From Defluviimonas aquaemixtae (GTDB lineage: Bacteria; Pseudomonadota; Alphaproteobacteria; Rhodobacterales; Rhodobacteraceae): a DNA stretch of 64,000 bases. The translations under genes were made by a program, and so were the position numbers. The stretch covers positions 434,001-498,000 of the forward strand of contig NZ_OMOQ01000002.1 in assembly GCF_900302475.1 (NCBI RefSeq). The letters are read 5' to 3'. Position 1 is the stretch's first letter; each line of letters begins with the position of its first letter. Under the pieces are notes generated by a model. That model saw only the letters and a program-made list of their open reading frames with translations. It was not told the DNA's origin and did no database searches. This document shows, in pieces, positions 25,342 to 35,500 of the stretch.

Positions 25342-25923
25342 GTGAGCGGCGGGAGCGCGACAGAGCTGATGTTGATCCGGCATGCGCCCGCCTTGCACGG
25401 CGGGCGCCTTTGCGGACGCACCGACGTCGCGGCCGATTGCAGCGACATGGCGGCCATAGCCGCGCTTCGGGCGCGGCTTGGCGAACCTGCCCGGATCGTC
25501 GTGAGCCCCGCGCGGCGCTGCCGGGAAACGGCGGCCGCGCTCTGGCCTGACGTGCAGGCGGTCGCAGAGGAGCCCGACCTCTGGGAGCAGGATTTCGGGG
25601 CGTGGGAGGGGCGGCCCTTCGCCGGCCTGCCCGATCTCGGCCTGCTTTCGTCGGAAGATCTCGCGCAGCACCGACCACCCGAAGGAGAAAGCTTCGCGGA
25701 TCTCTGCGCGCGCGCGATGCCTGTGCTAACGCGGCTCGCCGAATCGAACGGGCCGGCCGCTGTCGTGGTGCATGGCGGAACGGTGCGCGCCGGGCTTGCG
25801 ATCGCGCTCGGAGCCGTCGCGCCCGCCCTGGCGTTTGACGTCGCGCCCTTGTCGGTCACGCGCATACTCGCGTTGCCAAGCGGCGCCTGGTCGATCGCGT
25901 CGGTCAACGAGGTCGCGGCATGA
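25342..25923 (+). CDS. Histidine phosphatase family protein, probable alpha-ribazole phosphatase
   Basis: A ~193-residue phosphoglycerate-mutase-like phosphatase. It has the phospho-His motif LIRHAPA, SPARRCRETAAAL, an EQDFGAWEGR acidic motif and the second catalytic His in VVHGGTVRAGL. In a cobalamin operon this family removes the 5'-phosphate from alpha-ribazole phosphate or cobalamin phosphate (the enteric CobC role, not to be confused with the decarboxylase cobC downstream). GTG 25342 follows AAAGGGAG with good spacing; ATG 25318 gives an eight-residue longer form. The stop overlaps the start of bluE (ATGA). Confidence 0.78.
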   Translation: MSGGSATELMLIRHAPALHGGRLCGRTDVAADCSDMAAIAALRARLGEPARIVVSPARRCRETAAALWPDVQAVAEEPDLWEQDFGAWEGRPFAGLPDLGLLSSEDLAQHRPPEGESFADLCARAMPVLTRLAESNGPAAVVVHGGTVRAGLAIALGAVAPALAFDVAPLSVTRILALPSGAWSIASVNEVAA

Positions 25924-26744
25924 CGGCTGCCGCCATCCGCGTCGCGGGCCATTTCGGAGAATTGCTGCAGGGCCGAATCGGACGGGATGGTCCCGTGGCC
26001 TTGGTCACGCTGCCCTGTCCGGCGCTCTCGCTTGGCGGGTGGCACCTGCCCGGTCCGGGCCTGGCTGTTCACGGCGGCGGGCAGCGCCTCATCACCCCAG
26101 AACGCGCGCGTCGTTTTCTTGGCTCGCTTGGTCTGACCTTGGGCGGCCGCGTTGTCTTGCGCGCGTGCATGCCGGCGGGCGGGGGGGGCGGAGCTTCGAC
26201 AGCGGCACTTCTCGCGCTGGCGGGTCTCGCCGGCTATCGTGGTGCGCCAGAAGATCTCGCGCACGCGTGCATCGAAGCTGAGGGCGCCAGCGACCCCTTG
26301 ATGTTCGACCGGCCCGAGAGACTTCTCTGGGCGTCGCGTCGGGGGCGGGTTCTTGAGGCGCTGCCGCCCGTTCCCCGGTTTGATGTGATCGGCGGCTTCT
26401 ACGGACCAGACCGGCGGACCGAGGCGGGGGATGCATCCTTTCCCGACATCTCGGATCTTCTCGCCGATTGGCGGGGTGCCACTCGCGCCGGTGATGCGAC
26501 CGCCGCGGCGGCGGTCGCCTCCGTCTCTGCGCGGCGCACACTTGCGATGCGCGGTCCAAGTGACGATCCGACAGAGCGATTGGCCGGCGATCTCGGCGCG
26601 TTGGGCTTCGCAATTGCCCATACCGGCTCGGCCCGCGCTCTGCTGTTCGCGCCCGGCCGTATCGCGCCCGATGCGCCGGCCGCGCTCCGTCGGGCGGGAA
26701 TCCGAGCTGTTCTGAGGTTTTCGGTCGGCAAGGAAAGGCCTTGA
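25920..26744 (+). CDS. bluE: L-threonine kinase (BluE/PduX-like GHMP kinase)
   Basis: A 274-residue GHMP-type kinase. The N-terminus has AGHFGELLQGRIG, typical of PduX/BluE, and the glycine-rich ATP loop is unusually Gly-rich: CMPAGGGGGASTAALLAL (~82-99). It makes L-threonine O-3-phosphate, the substrate of the CobC-type decarboxylase, for the aminopropanol linker. Position between the phosphatase and cbiB-cobC supports this. Its homologue in Rhodobacter capsulatus is BluE. It is linked by 4-bp overlap upstream and by a one-base TGATG overlap downstream. Confidence 0.82.
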   Translation: MTAAAIRVAGHFGELLQGRIGRDGPVALVTLPCPALSLGGWHLPGPGLAVHGGGQRLITPERARRFLGSLGLTLGGRVVLRACMPAGGGGGASTAALLALAGLAGYRGAPEDLAHACIEAEGASDPLMFDRPERLLWASRRGRVLEALPPVPRFDVIGGFYGPDRRTEAGDASFPDISDLLADWRGATRAGDATAAAAVASVSARRTLAMRGPSDDPTERLAGDLGALGFAIAHTGSARALLFAPGRIAPDAPAALRRAGIRAVLRFSVGKERP

Positions 26745-27685
26745 TGAGCGGTGCGGCGATCATGCTCGTAGCGATGGCCATCGATACGGCGATCGGCTGG
26801 CCCGCACGGCTTTACGCTGTCATCGGGCATCCGGTCACCTGGATCGGCGCGCTGATCTCGCGGCTGGAATCCTGGCTGAACCTTGAAGACGCGGATCCTC
26901 CCCAGCGTCGCCTGGCCGGTCTCGCAGCCACGGTCATCGTGGTTGCGATTGCGGCTGACCTGGCCTGGATGGCCACCTGGTTTCTGCCCGAGGGGTGGTT
27001 GGGCATCCTGCTGGGCGGTGTCATCGCTTGGCCATTCATCGCGATCCGGTCGATGCAAAGCCATATCCGGGCCGTCACCGCGCCGCTTTCTGACGGCGAT
27101 CTGGACGGCGCGCGGAGCGCCGTGGCGATGATCGTCGGGCGCGACCCTGCGCAACTCGACGAGGCCGGCGTCGCGCGAGCGGCGCTCGAAAGTCTGGCAG
27201 AGAACACGTCGGATGGTATAGTGGCGCCCGTCTTCTGGGGGACGCTTTTCGGCCTGCCGGGGATCGCCGCCTACAAGGCCATCAACACGCTCGACTCGAT
27301 GATCGGGCATCGCAATTCTCGCTACGAGGCCTTCGGCTGGGCTGCGGCCCGTATCGATGACGTCGCCAACCTGGTTCCCGCGCGGCTAACGGGAGTGCTG
27401 TTCGCAGTCGTCTCGCACGCTCGCGGCGCCGCGTTTCGGGCAATGGTGCGCGACGCTCGCCACCACCGCTCCCCCAATGCAGGCTGGCCAGAGGCGGCGA
27501 TGGCCGGCGCGCTCGGGGTCCGCCTGTCGGGGCCGCGCGTCTACGCGGACCGGGTGGCGGAGGAGCCTTGGGTCAACGGCGGTGCGCCCGATCCGGAACC
27601 GCGCGATATCTGCCGGGCCCTTTCCCTGTTCCGCGCGGCGCTCTTCGCGCTTGCAGCCCTTGTCTTTTTCGCGGCATGGGTCTGA
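26744..27685 (+). CDS. cbiB: Adenosylcobinamide-phosphate synthase (CbiB/CobD)
   Basis: A ~313-residue membrane protein. Family motifs: GHPVTWIGALISRLE (~27-41), ENTSDGIVAPVFWGTLFGLPG (~150-170), KAINTLDSMIGHRNSRYEAFGWA and AGWPEAAMAGALGVRLSGP, with several TM helices. It attaches aminopropanol phosphate to adenosylcobyric acid. ATG 26744 sits in TGATG with the bluE stop and has AAGGAAAGG before it; a TTG three bases earlier is the only alternative. Known as CobD in aerobic organisms and CbiB in enterics. Confidence 0.92.
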   Translation: MSGAAIMLVAMAIDTAIGWPARLYAVIGHPVTWIGALISRLESWLNLEDADPPQRRLAGLAATVIVVAIAADLAWMATWFLPEGWLGILLGGVIAWPFIAIRSMQSHIRAVTAPLSDGDLDGARSAVAMIVGRDPAQLDEAGVARAALESLAENTSDGIVAPVFWGTLFGLPGIAAYKAINTLDSMIGHRNSRYEAFGWAAARIDDVANLVPARLTGVLFAVVSHARGAAFRAMVRDARHHRSPNAGWPEAAMAGALGVRLSGPRVYADRVAEEPWVNGGAPDPEPRDICRALSLFRAALFALAALVFFAAWV

Positions 27686-27689
27686 GGCG

Positions 27690-28673
27690 ATGCAGGATCA
27701 CGGCGGTGACATAGACAGGGCGATGGCCCGCTACGGCGGAGAGGCATCGGACTGGATTGACCTTTCGACCGGTATCAACCGCACACCCTACCCCATCCCT
27801 GATCTGCCCTTGAGTGCCTGGACAGCGTTGCCCACCGGGGCGGAACTGGCGGCACTGACCACGTCGGCCGCGTCCGCCTTTGGCACCGGCGCGCCAATCC
27901 TCGCCATGGCGGGCGCCCAGGCCGCCATTCAGGCCATCCCGCGCCTTGGAACGCCCGGCCGCGCCCGCGTGCTCTCGCCCACTTATAACGAGCACGCCGC
28001 CTCGCTTCGTGCGGCCGGCTGGACAGTGGAGGAGGTCGGCGACCTCGCCGCGCTGTGCGGCGCCGACCTGACCGTGGTCGTGAACCCGAACAATCCCGAC
28101 GGGCGGTGCCAGAATCCCGAGATGCTGCTCGAGTTGTCCGAACGGGTCGGCCGACTCGTCGTCGACGAAAGTTTCGCCGATCCCGTGCCCGAACTTTCGA
28201 TTGCCGCGCAGGCCGGGCGGCCGGGCCTCTTCGTCCTGCGGTCCTTCGGCAAGTTCTACGGGCTCGCCGGGCTGCGTCTCGGATTCGTCATCGGCCATGA
28301 GCTGGACATCGCCGAGCTCGCACGCATGGCCGGTCCCTGGCCTGTATCAGGCGCGGCGGTCGCCATCGGCTCGACAGCGCTGTCCGACCGCGCCTGGGCT
28401 GAAGAGACGACGGCCCGGCTCCTGTCCGAAGCCGGGAGGCTCGACGCGATGGCGCGCGCGGCGGGCTGGTCCCTTGTCGGCGGGACACCTCTCTTCCGCC
28501 TCTATGAGACGGGCGACGCGATCGCCGCGCGCGACCGCCTGGCCAACGCCCGCATATGGTCACGGGCCTTTCCGTGGTCGGAGGGCTGGTTGCGGCTCGG
28601 CTTGCCGGGGCAGGAGGCAGAATGGGAGCGTTTGGCGGAGGCTTTGGCGCCGCCCTGCGCTGCAACAGTCTAG
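27690..28673 (+). CDS. cobC: L-threonine-O-3-phosphate decarboxylase
   Basis: A 327-residue fold-type I PLP enzyme of the class I/II aminotransferase family. It has [13 protein letters not shown] at the start (~24-36), [21 protein letters not shown], and the PLP-lysine segment [18 protein letters not shown] with Lys in SFGK. It produces (R)-1-amino-2-propanol phosphate for CbiB. It is the last gene of phosphatase-bluE-cbiB-cobC, so three successive enzymes of the linker branch are co-encoded. It ends in a 4-bp convergent overlap with cobQ. Confidence 0.9.
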   Translation: MQDHGGDIDRAMARYGGEASDWIDLSTGINRTPYPIPDLPLSAWTALPTGAELAALTTSAASAFGTGAPILAMAGAQAAIQAIPRLGTPGRARVLSPTYNEHAASLRAAGWTVEEVGDLAALCGADLTVVVNPNNPDGRCQNPEMLLELSERVGRLVVDESFADPVPELSIAAQAGRPGLFVLRSFGKFYGLAGLRLGFVIGHELDIAELARMAGPWPVSGAAVAIGSTALSDRAWAEETTARLLSEAGRLDAMARAAGWSLVGGTPLFRLYETGDAIAARDRLANARIWSRAFPWSEGWLRLGLPGQEAEWERLAEALAPPCAATV

Positions 28674-30124
28674 CGGGCCAGCGCGAGAAGCCCGTCCACG
28701 TCCAGATGCGCTTCCATGTGATCGGCCAGCGCGTCAAGCGCCGCCTCGACACTCGCTCCGTAAAGGGCAGTGGAGGACACTTCGAGGCGGGACAGGAACG
28801 CCGCGCGGAACGCATCGCCCGCAAACATGCCGTGCAGGTAGCTGCCGATGATCCGGCCGTCGGACGAGGTGGCGCCTTCGGGCTCTCCGTCCACATAGGC
28901 GAAGGGCAGGGCGCGGGCCGGGCCTTCCGTTTGGCCGATATGGATTTCGTAGCCCTCCATTGGCGCCCCGGTCGCGGCATGAACTGCGGCGGTGCGGGTC
29001 AGTCGCTTGTCGGGCGTCATCGTCGTGGTGACATCGAGTAGCCCGAGCGCCTCGGCCTCGCCGGGTTTGCCTTCGATGCCCTCGGGGTCGGCGATCGACC
29101 TGCCGAGCATCTGGTAACCGCCGCAAATGCCGAGCACATGGCCGCCGCGCCGGACATGGGCGGCGAGATCGATGTCCCAGCCCTGATCGCGAAGATAGGC
29201 TAGGTCGCCGCGTGTCGATTTTGAGCCGGGCAGGATGACCAGACGGACATCGCCCGGGATCGGCTCGGCCTCGCGGACCATCGTGAGGCTCACCGAAGGC
29301 TCGAGCTTCAGCGGGTCGAGATCGTCGAAATTCGCAATCCGGCTGAACGCGAGGCAAGCGATCTTGAGCGGCCCGCCCCCGGTGGCACCGCCGAGATCGA
29401 GCGCGTCCTCGGCGGGAAGTTTCGCCGCGTCGCGGAAATAGGGTAGCACACCGAAGCCGCGCCAACCGGTTCGCGCCTCGATCAGCCGATAGCCGTCGTC
29501 GAACAGCGATGGGTCGCCGCGGAACTTGTTGATGAGGAAGCCGCCAACCATGGTAGCGTCGTCGGGATCGAGCACCGCCTGCGTCCCGACGATCTGCGCG
29601 ATGACCCCGCCCCGGTCGATGTCTCCGGCAAGGATCACCGGCACCCTGGCGGCGCGGGCGAAGCCCATATTGGCAATGTCGCCCGCCCGAAGATTGACCT
29701 CCGCCGGGCTCCCGGCGCCCTCGACGATGACCAGGTCGTAGGTGGCCTTGAGTCGCTCGAAGCTCTCCAGCACAAATGGCAGAAGTTGCGGCTTCAGGGC
29801 GGAATAGTCTCTTGCCCGAACCGTCGTCAGTCGCTTGCCCTGCACTATGACCTGCGCGCCGGTATCGGTCTCGGGCTTAAGCAGAACGGGGTTCATGTCT
29901 GTATGGGCCCCCACCCCGCAGGCCAGCGCCTGCAGGGCCTGCGCCCGCCCGATCTCGCCGCCGTCTGTCGTCACCGCGGCGTTGTTCGACATGTTTTGCG
30001 GCTTGAATGGCGCGACCGATAGCCCCCTTCGCCGCGCGACCCGGCAGAGACCGGCGACGAGAAGCGACTTGCCGACATTCGAGCCAGCCCCTTGGATCAT
30101 CAGCGCCCGCACGACACCCTGCAC
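28670..30124 (-). CDS. cobQ: Cobyric acid synthase
   Basis: A 484-residue two-domain amidotransferase. The N-terminal ATPase domain has [18 protein letters not shown] (~9-26) and [11 protein letters not shown]. The C-terminal class I glutaminase-like domain has [10 protein letters not shown] with the catalytic Cys and SYLHGMF with the His. It amidates side chains b, d, e and g of adenosylcobyrinic a,c-diamide. GTG 30124 is the annotated start, with the ATG of MIQGAG eight codons later as an alternative. It is downstream of cobO across a GC-rich hairpin and converges on cobC. Confidence 0.92.
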   Translation of the reverse strand: MQGVVRALMIQGAGSNVGKSLLVAGLCRVARRRGLSVAPFKPQNMSNNAAVTTDGGEIGRAQALQALACGVGAHTDMNPVLLKPETDTGAQVIVQGKRLTTVRARDYSALKPQLLPFVLESFERLKATYDLVIVEGAGSPAEVNLRAGDIANMGFARAARVPVILAGDIDRGGVIAQIVGTQAVLDPDDATMVGGFLINKFRGDPSLFDDGYRLIEARTGWRGFGVLPYFRDAAKLPAEDALDLGGATGGGPLKIACLAFSRIANFDDLDPLKLEPSVSLTMVREAEPIPGDVRLVILPGSKSTRGDLAYLRDQGWDIDLAAHVRRGGHVLGICGGYQMLGRSIADPEGIEGKPGEAEALGLLDVTTTMTPDKRLTRTAAVHAATGAPMEGYEIHIGQTEGPARALPFAYVDGEPEGATSSDGRIIGSYLHGMFAGDAFRAAFLSRLEVSSTALYGASVEAALDALADHMEAHLDVDGLLALAR

Positions 30125-30140
30125 ACTTTCTGTCCGAAAA

Positions 30141-30172
30141 TACTCCGGGGGCCCGGGGGCAGAGCCCCCGGC
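30141..30172 (-). terminator. GC-rich hairpin between cobO and cobQ, resembling a recurrent Rhodobacterales intergenic element
   Basis: On the minus strand: stem CCGGGGGC (30171-30164), loop TCT, GCCCCCGG (30160-30153), a second CCCCCGG copy, then AGTATTTTCGG. The element lies 55 bp wide between cobO and cobQ. From memory, similar CCGGGGGC-TCT-GCCCCCGG sequences ending in GAGTATTTT recur in Rhodobacterales intergenic regions; that statement is recollection, not shown here. It may partly terminate cobO transcripts. Confidence 0.55.
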
Positions 30173-30179
30173 TCCGTCC

Positions 30180-30812
30180 TCAGAACTCCACGCCCTTCTG
30201 GCCCTTGATCCCCGATCGGAACGGATGCTTCACGAGCGTCATCTCCGTGACGAGATCCGCGATCTCGATCAATTCTTCCTTCGCGTTCCGCCCGGTCAGC
30301 ACCACATGCGTCATTGCAGGCTTTTCGGACTTGAGAAACTCTACGACCTCTTCGATCGGCAGATAGTCGTAGCGCAGCGCGATGTTGATCTCGTCGAGCA
30401 GTACCATCCTGTTCTTCTCATCGCGAATGAGTTCCTTGGCCTTCTCCCATCCGGCCCGCGCCGCGGCGATGTCGCGCTCCTTGTCTTGGGTTTCCCATGT
30501 GAAGCCCTCGCCCATCGCGTAGAACTGGCAGAGATCGCCGAAATGCTCCTCGATCAGTGTGCGCTCGCCCGTCGACCAGGCACCCTTGATGAATTGCACG
30601 ACAGCCGAGGGCATTCCATGCGCGATGCAGCGCAGGATCATGCCGAATGCCGACGAACTCTTGCCCTTCCCGGCACCCGTATGGACGACGATCAGCCCTT
30701 TCTCACCCTCCTTCGTTGCCATGATCTTGTCACGCGCGGCCTTCTTCTTGGCCATCTTTTGTGCATGGCGGGCGGCATCTGCTGCCGGATCGGTCGGTTT
30801 CGGTGCGGCCAT
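30180..30812 (-). CDS. cobO: Corrinoid adenosyltransferase (cob(I)alamin/cob(I)yrinate)
   Basis: A 210-residue CobA/CobO-type enzyme: P-loop [14 protein letters not shown] (~44-57), [34 protein letters not shown], and the C-terminal [16 protein letters not shown]. It transfers the adenosyl group of ATP to cob(I)alt corrinoids. An Ala/Lys-rich N-terminal stretch precedes the fold. GGAAGGGACC lies before the ATG. It is divergent from the cobW-cobN operon; only ~50 bp separate its start from the 5' end of the plus-strand riboswitch. Confidence 0.93.
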   Translation of the reverse strand: MAAPKPTDPAADAARHAQKMAKKKAARDKIMATKEGEKGLIVVHTGAGKGKSSSAFGMILRCIAHGMPSAVVQFIKGAWSTGERTLIEEHFGDLCQFYAMGEGFTWETQDKERDIAAARAGWEKAKELIRDEKNRMVLLDEINIALRYDYLPIEEVVEFLKSEKPAMTHVVLTGRNAKEELIEIADLVTEMTLVKHPFRSGIKGQKGVEF

Positions 30813-30827
30813 GGTCCCTTCCGTTGC

Positions 30828-30856
30828 TTGACAAGGGGGCGCCTCATGCCTCAGGT
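30828..30856 (+). promoter_or_regulatory. Possible promoter upstream of cobalamin riboswitch 1
   Basis: A consensus -35 hexamer TTGACA at 30828-30833 lies 30 bp before the riboswitch. A 17-bp spacer puts the -10 at TCAGGT (30851-30856), a poor match. The position fits a start point at the head of the riboswitch. Evidence is the -35 alone. Confidence 0.35.
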
Positions 30857-30862
30857 GAGGCG

Positions 30863-31060
30863 GCGCTGGTTCCTGTCATATGGCAGGCGAAGAGGGAATG
30901 CGACAGGCTTTGCGACCGATCGCGGTTCGGGGCCGAAGCGCAGCCGCCCCCGCGACCGTGACCGGAGAGGTCCCCCGTGTCCCACTGGCAGAGGCCGGGA
31001 AGGGGGTGGGGCCGGCGGAGCGAAGCTCCGACATCCGCAAGCCGGGAGACCTGCCAGCGC
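30863..31060 (+). promoter_or_regulatory. Cobalamin (B12) riboswitch 1
   Basis: 198-nt leader ahead of the DUF1636-cobW-cobN operon. Closing stem P1 is GCGCTGG (30863-30869) with CCAGCGC (31054-31060). Conserved core elements in order: GGTTCCTGTC, AGAGGGAATGCG, CAGCCGCCCCCGCGACCGTGA, CCCACTGGCAGAGG, CCGGGAAGGGGG, and the B12 box GCAAGCCGGGAGACCTGCC just before the P1 3' strand. Binding of adenosylcobalamin should lower expression of the cobalt chelation and corrin-ring genes downstream. Confidence 0.92.
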
Positions 31061-31162
31061 TGGATGTGTGACGGCGGACGGGGGGTTCCGCGGCCGGCCC
31101 GGAGTGCGATACCGCTCCAAGCAGGCACGCCCCTTTCCGTGCGAAGGAAAGGACCGGCCCGA

Positions 31163-31522
31163 GTGACCGTAACGCTCCATGTCTGCACGACCTGTCGGAT
31201 GGGTGAGCCCGTTCCGGACGACGCCGCGCGCCCCGGCGCGCGGCTGCTGCAGGCGTTGGAAGAGGCGGGCGCGCCCGCAGGCGTCCGAATTGTGCCAGTC
31301 GAATGCCTCTCGGCCTGCGATCACGGCTGCAACATCGCTTTGTCCGCGCCCGGCCGCTGGTCTTACGTCTACGGCCACCTGGACCCGGATTCGCATGTCG
31401 AGGACATCCTTGCCGGCGCTGCCGCCTACGCAAAGGCGCCTGACGGGCTCGTCCCCTGGCGCGAACGCCCCGTCATATTCCGCAAGCAGTCGCTTGCCCG
31501 CATACCCCCGATGGAGAACTGA
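31163..31522 (+). CDS. DUF1636-like small cysteine protein, copy 1
   Basis: A 119-residue protein beginning TVTLHVCTTCR. Cysteines: CxxC at 8/11 and C-x3-C-x3-C at 48/52/56 (ECLSACDHGC), a spacing like thioredoxin-like ferredoxins or metal-binding proteins. The C-terminal tail is RPVIFRKQSLARIP. GTG 31163 is chosen because AAGGA precedes it and the family begins there; the longer open frame to 30977 runs through the riboswitch. It is the first gene under riboswitch 1 and directly precedes cobW. Function unknown; a cobalt-handling or redox role is suggested only by context and cysteines. Confidence 0.75.
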   Translation: MTVTLHVCTTCRMGEPVPDDAARPGARLLQALEEAGAPAGVRIVPVECLSACDHGCNIALSAPGRWSYVYGHLDPDSHVEDILAGAAAYAKAPDGLVPWRERPVIFRKQSLARIPPMEN

Positions 31523-32572
31523 ATGACCGAACTTTCGAAGATTCCCGTCACCGTGATCACCGGGTTTCTGGGCAGCGGCAAGACGACGCTGATCCGGCAC
31601 CTGATGCAGAACCCGCAAGGCAAGCGGCTGGCGGTTCTCGTGAACGAATTCGGCCCGGTCGGTGTCGATGGCGATATCCTGAAGTCCTGCGCGGATGAGA
31701 ACTGCCCGGCGGAAAATATCGTCGAACTGGCGAATGGCTGCATCTGCTGCACTGTCGCGGACGATTTCATCCCGACGATCGAGGCATTGATGGCATTGCC
31801 GCAGAAGCCCGATCACATCCTGATCGAGACCTCGGGCCTCGCCTTGCCGAAACCGCTTCTAAAGGCCTTCGACTGGCCTGCGATCCGCTCGCGCATCACT
31901 GTCGACGGCGTCATCGCATTGGCCGACGCCGAGGCAGTCGCGGCAGGCCGCTTCGCGCCTGACGTGGCCGCGGTGGAGGCGCAGCGGGCTGCGGACGACT
32001 CGCTGGATCACGAGACGCCGCTTTCAGAGGTCTTCGAGGATCAGATTTCCTGCGCAGATATTGTGCTTCTGTCGAAGGCGGACCTTGCGGGCGAGGCCGG
32101 GCTTGCCGCCGCGAGGGCCGTGGTCGAGGCCGAAGCGCCGCGTCCGTTGCCGATTCTTCCGATGGAAGAGGGTCGGATCGATCCCCAGGTGATTCTCGGC
32201 CTGAACGCTGCGGCCGAGGACGATCTCGAAACGCGGCCCTCGCATCACGACGGGACGGATGATCATGAACACGACGACTTTGACACGGTGGTGATCGACC
32301 TGCCCGAAATCGTCGATCCGGACGCGCTGAAGGAGGCGATCACGCGCCTCGCGCGGGAGCAGAACATCCTGCGCGTGAAGGGCTATGTCGCGGTAAGCGG
32401 CAAGCCGATGCGGATGCTCGTCCAGGCCGTGGGCGAGCGGGTCCGGTCCCAGTACGACCAGCCCTGGGGAGACGCGGCGCGGGTCTCGCGGCTTGTCGTG
32501 ATCGGTGAGCATGACGATGTCGATCCGGCAGCGATCCGCGCGGTGCTGTTGCCGGAAACCGTGGGGGCCTGA
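31523..32572 (+). CDS. cobW: CobW GTPase, metallochaperone for cobalt
   Basis: A 349-residue COG0523 G3E GTPase: P-loop GFLGSGKT (14-21), metal-binding NGCICC (C73, C75, C76), guanine motif LLSKADL, and a C-terminal CobW_C domain (~255-345). A short His/Asp-rich loop HHDGTDDHEHDDFD links the domains. It is expected to deliver Co(II) to the CobN chelatase. It starts directly after the DUF1636-like stop, with cobN 8 bp after its own stop. Confidence 0.92.
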   Translation: MTELSKIPVTVITGFLGSGKTTLIRHLMQNPQGKRLAVLVNEFGPVGVDGDILKSCADENCPAENIVELANGCICCTVADDFIPTIEALMALPQKPDHILIETSGLALPKPLLKAFDWPAIRSRITVDGVIALADAEAVAAGRFAPDVAAVEAQRAADDSLDHETPLSEVFEDQISCADIVLLSKADLAGEAGLAAARAVVEAEAPRPLPILPMEEGRIDPQVILGLNAAAEDDLETRPSHHDGTDDHEHDDFDTVVIDLPEIVDPDALKEAITRLAREQNILRVKGYVAVSGKPMRMLVQAVGERVRSQYDQPWGDAARVSRLVVIGEHDDVDPAAIRAVLLPETVGA

Positions 32573-32579
32573 CGCCACG

Positions 32580-35500
32580 ATGCATGTCATCTTCCGCGAA
32601 AGTCACGGGCTCGAGGAAACCGACACGCCCAGAGATCTCGGCCAGGACCCGGCCGATCTGGTGGCGCTGTCGTTCTCTGACAGTGATCTCGGTGCTTTCG
32701 CGGCGGGCTGGCATCGCGCCGCCGGCGCGCTGCCCACGCTTCGGCTGGCCAATCTAGTGGCCCTGCGGCACCCGTTGTCGGTCGACACCTATGTTGAACA
32801 GACGCTGGCGGGTGCCAAGGGCATCCTGATCCGCCTGATCGGCGGGGAAAGCTACTGGCCCTATGGGCTCGCGCAGGTGCAGGACCTTGCCCGGCGGCGG
32901 GGAATCGCGCTGGCGGTACTGCCCGCCGACGGGCGCGACGATGCGCGGCTCGACGAATTGTCGACATTGCCGAAATCGACCCTGCGCCGGCTGCAATCGC
33001 TCTGCGACGCCGGCGGCACGGTTGCCGCACAGGCGGCGCTGCAGCAGATGGCGCTGGCGGTGGGGCTTTACGCCGGACCGGTGGCGGGCGACAAGACCGT
33101 GCCTCCCTTCGGGTGGTATCTGCCGGGTAAGGGTGTTGCGCCCGTGCCGGAGGTTGGGCAACGCCCCCTGGCGGTCGTCACCTTCTACAGATCGTACTTG
33201 ACCTCGGCGGACACCGACCCGGTGGACGCATTGATCACAGCGTTGGAAAAGCGCGGCTTTGCCGCCGTCGGCGCCTATGCCGCATCGCTGAAGGACCCGG
33301 CGGCCGCGACCTGGCTGCGAGCGGAGCTCGCGCGATTGAAGCCTGCCGCCATCGTTAATGCGACGGCGTTTTCGGCCAAGGGCGCGGACGGCGGCGCCTC
33401 GCCCCTTGACGCACCCGGTTGCCCGGTCTTCCAGGTGGCGCTCTCGACCGCGCGGAAAAAGGACTGGACCGAGGCGGAGCGCGGCCTGTCGCCCGCCGAT
33501 CTGGCAATGCATGTCGTGCTGCCCGAAGTCGACGGTCGCATCTTCGCCGGTGTCGCGAGCTTCAAGCAGCCGTCGAAGATGGACGCTGACCTTCAGTATT
33601 CCCGTTTCGTGCACCGCGCCGATCCCGATCGGACCGCTGCCGTGGCGGACCGCGTCGCGGGCTGGCATCGCCTTTCAACCACGCCCGCTGGCGGGCGCAA
33701 TTTGGCGCTCGTGTTGTCCACCTATCCTGGCAAGGCGCACCAGCTTGCCCATGCCGTCGGTCTCGATGCACTCGATTCCGCTGAGGCCATCCTGGGTGCT
33801 ATGGCGGGGAACGGCCATGCCGTCATGGCCGGTGACGATCTCGGCGCCGCGCTGTCGACCGAGACCCTCGAATGGCCGGTTTCGGCCTACTTGGACACTA
33901 TCTTCTTGATATCTGGACCACTGCGTGAGGCGCTCTTCGCGGCTTGGGGCGAACCAGACACCGACCCCGCGGTTGTGGACGGGCACTTCCGATTCCAAGC
34001 GATCCGGCGCGGTCAGGCCATCGTCGCCCTTCAGCCGGAACGTGGGGACGTCAAAACGCGCGGCGATGACTACCACGACCTGAGCCGCACGCCGCGCCAC
34101 GCCTATGTGGCCTTCTATCTCTGGCTCCGGTCGCAACGTATTCACGCACTGATCCATATCGGGGCGCACGGCACGCTCGAGTGGATGCCAGGCAAGTCGG
34201 TCGCTCTGTCCAAGGATTGCTGGCCGGAGGCGCTGACTGGCGATCTGCCAGTCATCTACCCTTTCATCGTGAATGATCCAGGTGAGGCTGCGCAGGCCAA
34301 AAGGCGGATCGGGGCGGTGACGATCGGCCACCTGCCGCCGCCACTCGCCGAAAGCGCGGTGCCGGAGGATCTGAACCGGCTGGAACGTCTGCTTGACGAA
34401 TACTCCACCGCCGATGGGCTCGACCCCGCCCGCCGCGACCGGCTGATAGCCGCAATCCGGGAGGAGGCCAGAGGGCGCGGGGTGGAAGACGATCTTGGCG
34501 TCCCCGAGGACGCTTCGCCGGCCGAAGCAATCACCCGGATCGACCGCTTCGTCTGCGACATCAAGGAAAGCCAGTATGGCGAAGGGTTGCATGTCTTCGG
34601 CAACGGCCGATGCGGGGCGGAAGAGCGCGCGGGCCTTCTCGCCGCTCTGAACGGGCGCCGCGTCGATCCTGGTCCGTCAGGCTCGCCCTTCCGGGGGAGG
34701 TCGGACGTGCTGCCGACAGGGCGGAATCTGTACACTACCGATCCGCGTGCCGTGCCCTCGCGTGCCGCCCATGCGCAGGGCGTGAAGCTCGCCGAGGAGC
34801 TGTTGCGCCGGCATCTTCAGGACAAAGGCGATTGGCCGAAATCTCTGGTGGTGGACCTTTGGGGTTCGGCCACGATGCGCACGGCGGGCGAGGAGTTCGC
34901 GATGGCCTTGCACCTCGCAGGCCTCAGCCCGAAATGGGATGAGGGGTCGGAGCGTGTTTCGGGCTTCGAGGTCATCCCGCTAGCGCTGCTCCGTCGCCCC
35001 CGCATTGATGTCACTTTGCGCGTATCCGGCCTGTTCAGAGACGTTTTCCCGGGCCTCGCCCAACTTTTCGAGGCTGCTGCCGCCGCGCTTTCCGAACGTG
35101 AAGAGGCACCAGGGGACAACCCCTACCTGCACGCAACGCCCCGTGTGTTCGGGCCGAAACCGGGGCTCTACGGGCTCGCCATGGGCGAGCCGATCGAGGA
35201 TTACGGGCCGGACGGTCGCCTGGCGGCCGGCGAAGCCTGGCTTTCGGGTTCGGAATGGGCGATCGACGCGAGCGGCGACGCTCACCCGGCCCGCGCGGCC
35301 CTGGAGGCACAGGTCAAGGGCGCGGACGGCTTTGTCCATGTCCAGGATTTGCTCGAAACCGACCTGCTTCTGGCCTCGGACTACGCCGCGCATGAGGGCG
35401 GTTTCGCCGCTGCCGTAGCCCGGCTCGGCGGTCACGCGCCGGCGCTCTATCACGTCGATGCCACTCGGCCCAACGCGCCCCGCGCCCGTACCCTGACCGA

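Noticed and set aside
30977..31162. N-terminal extension of the first DUF1636-like gene
   Set aside because: The extra 62 codons are the 3' part of the B12 riboswitch and its linker; the family starts at the GTG at 31163.
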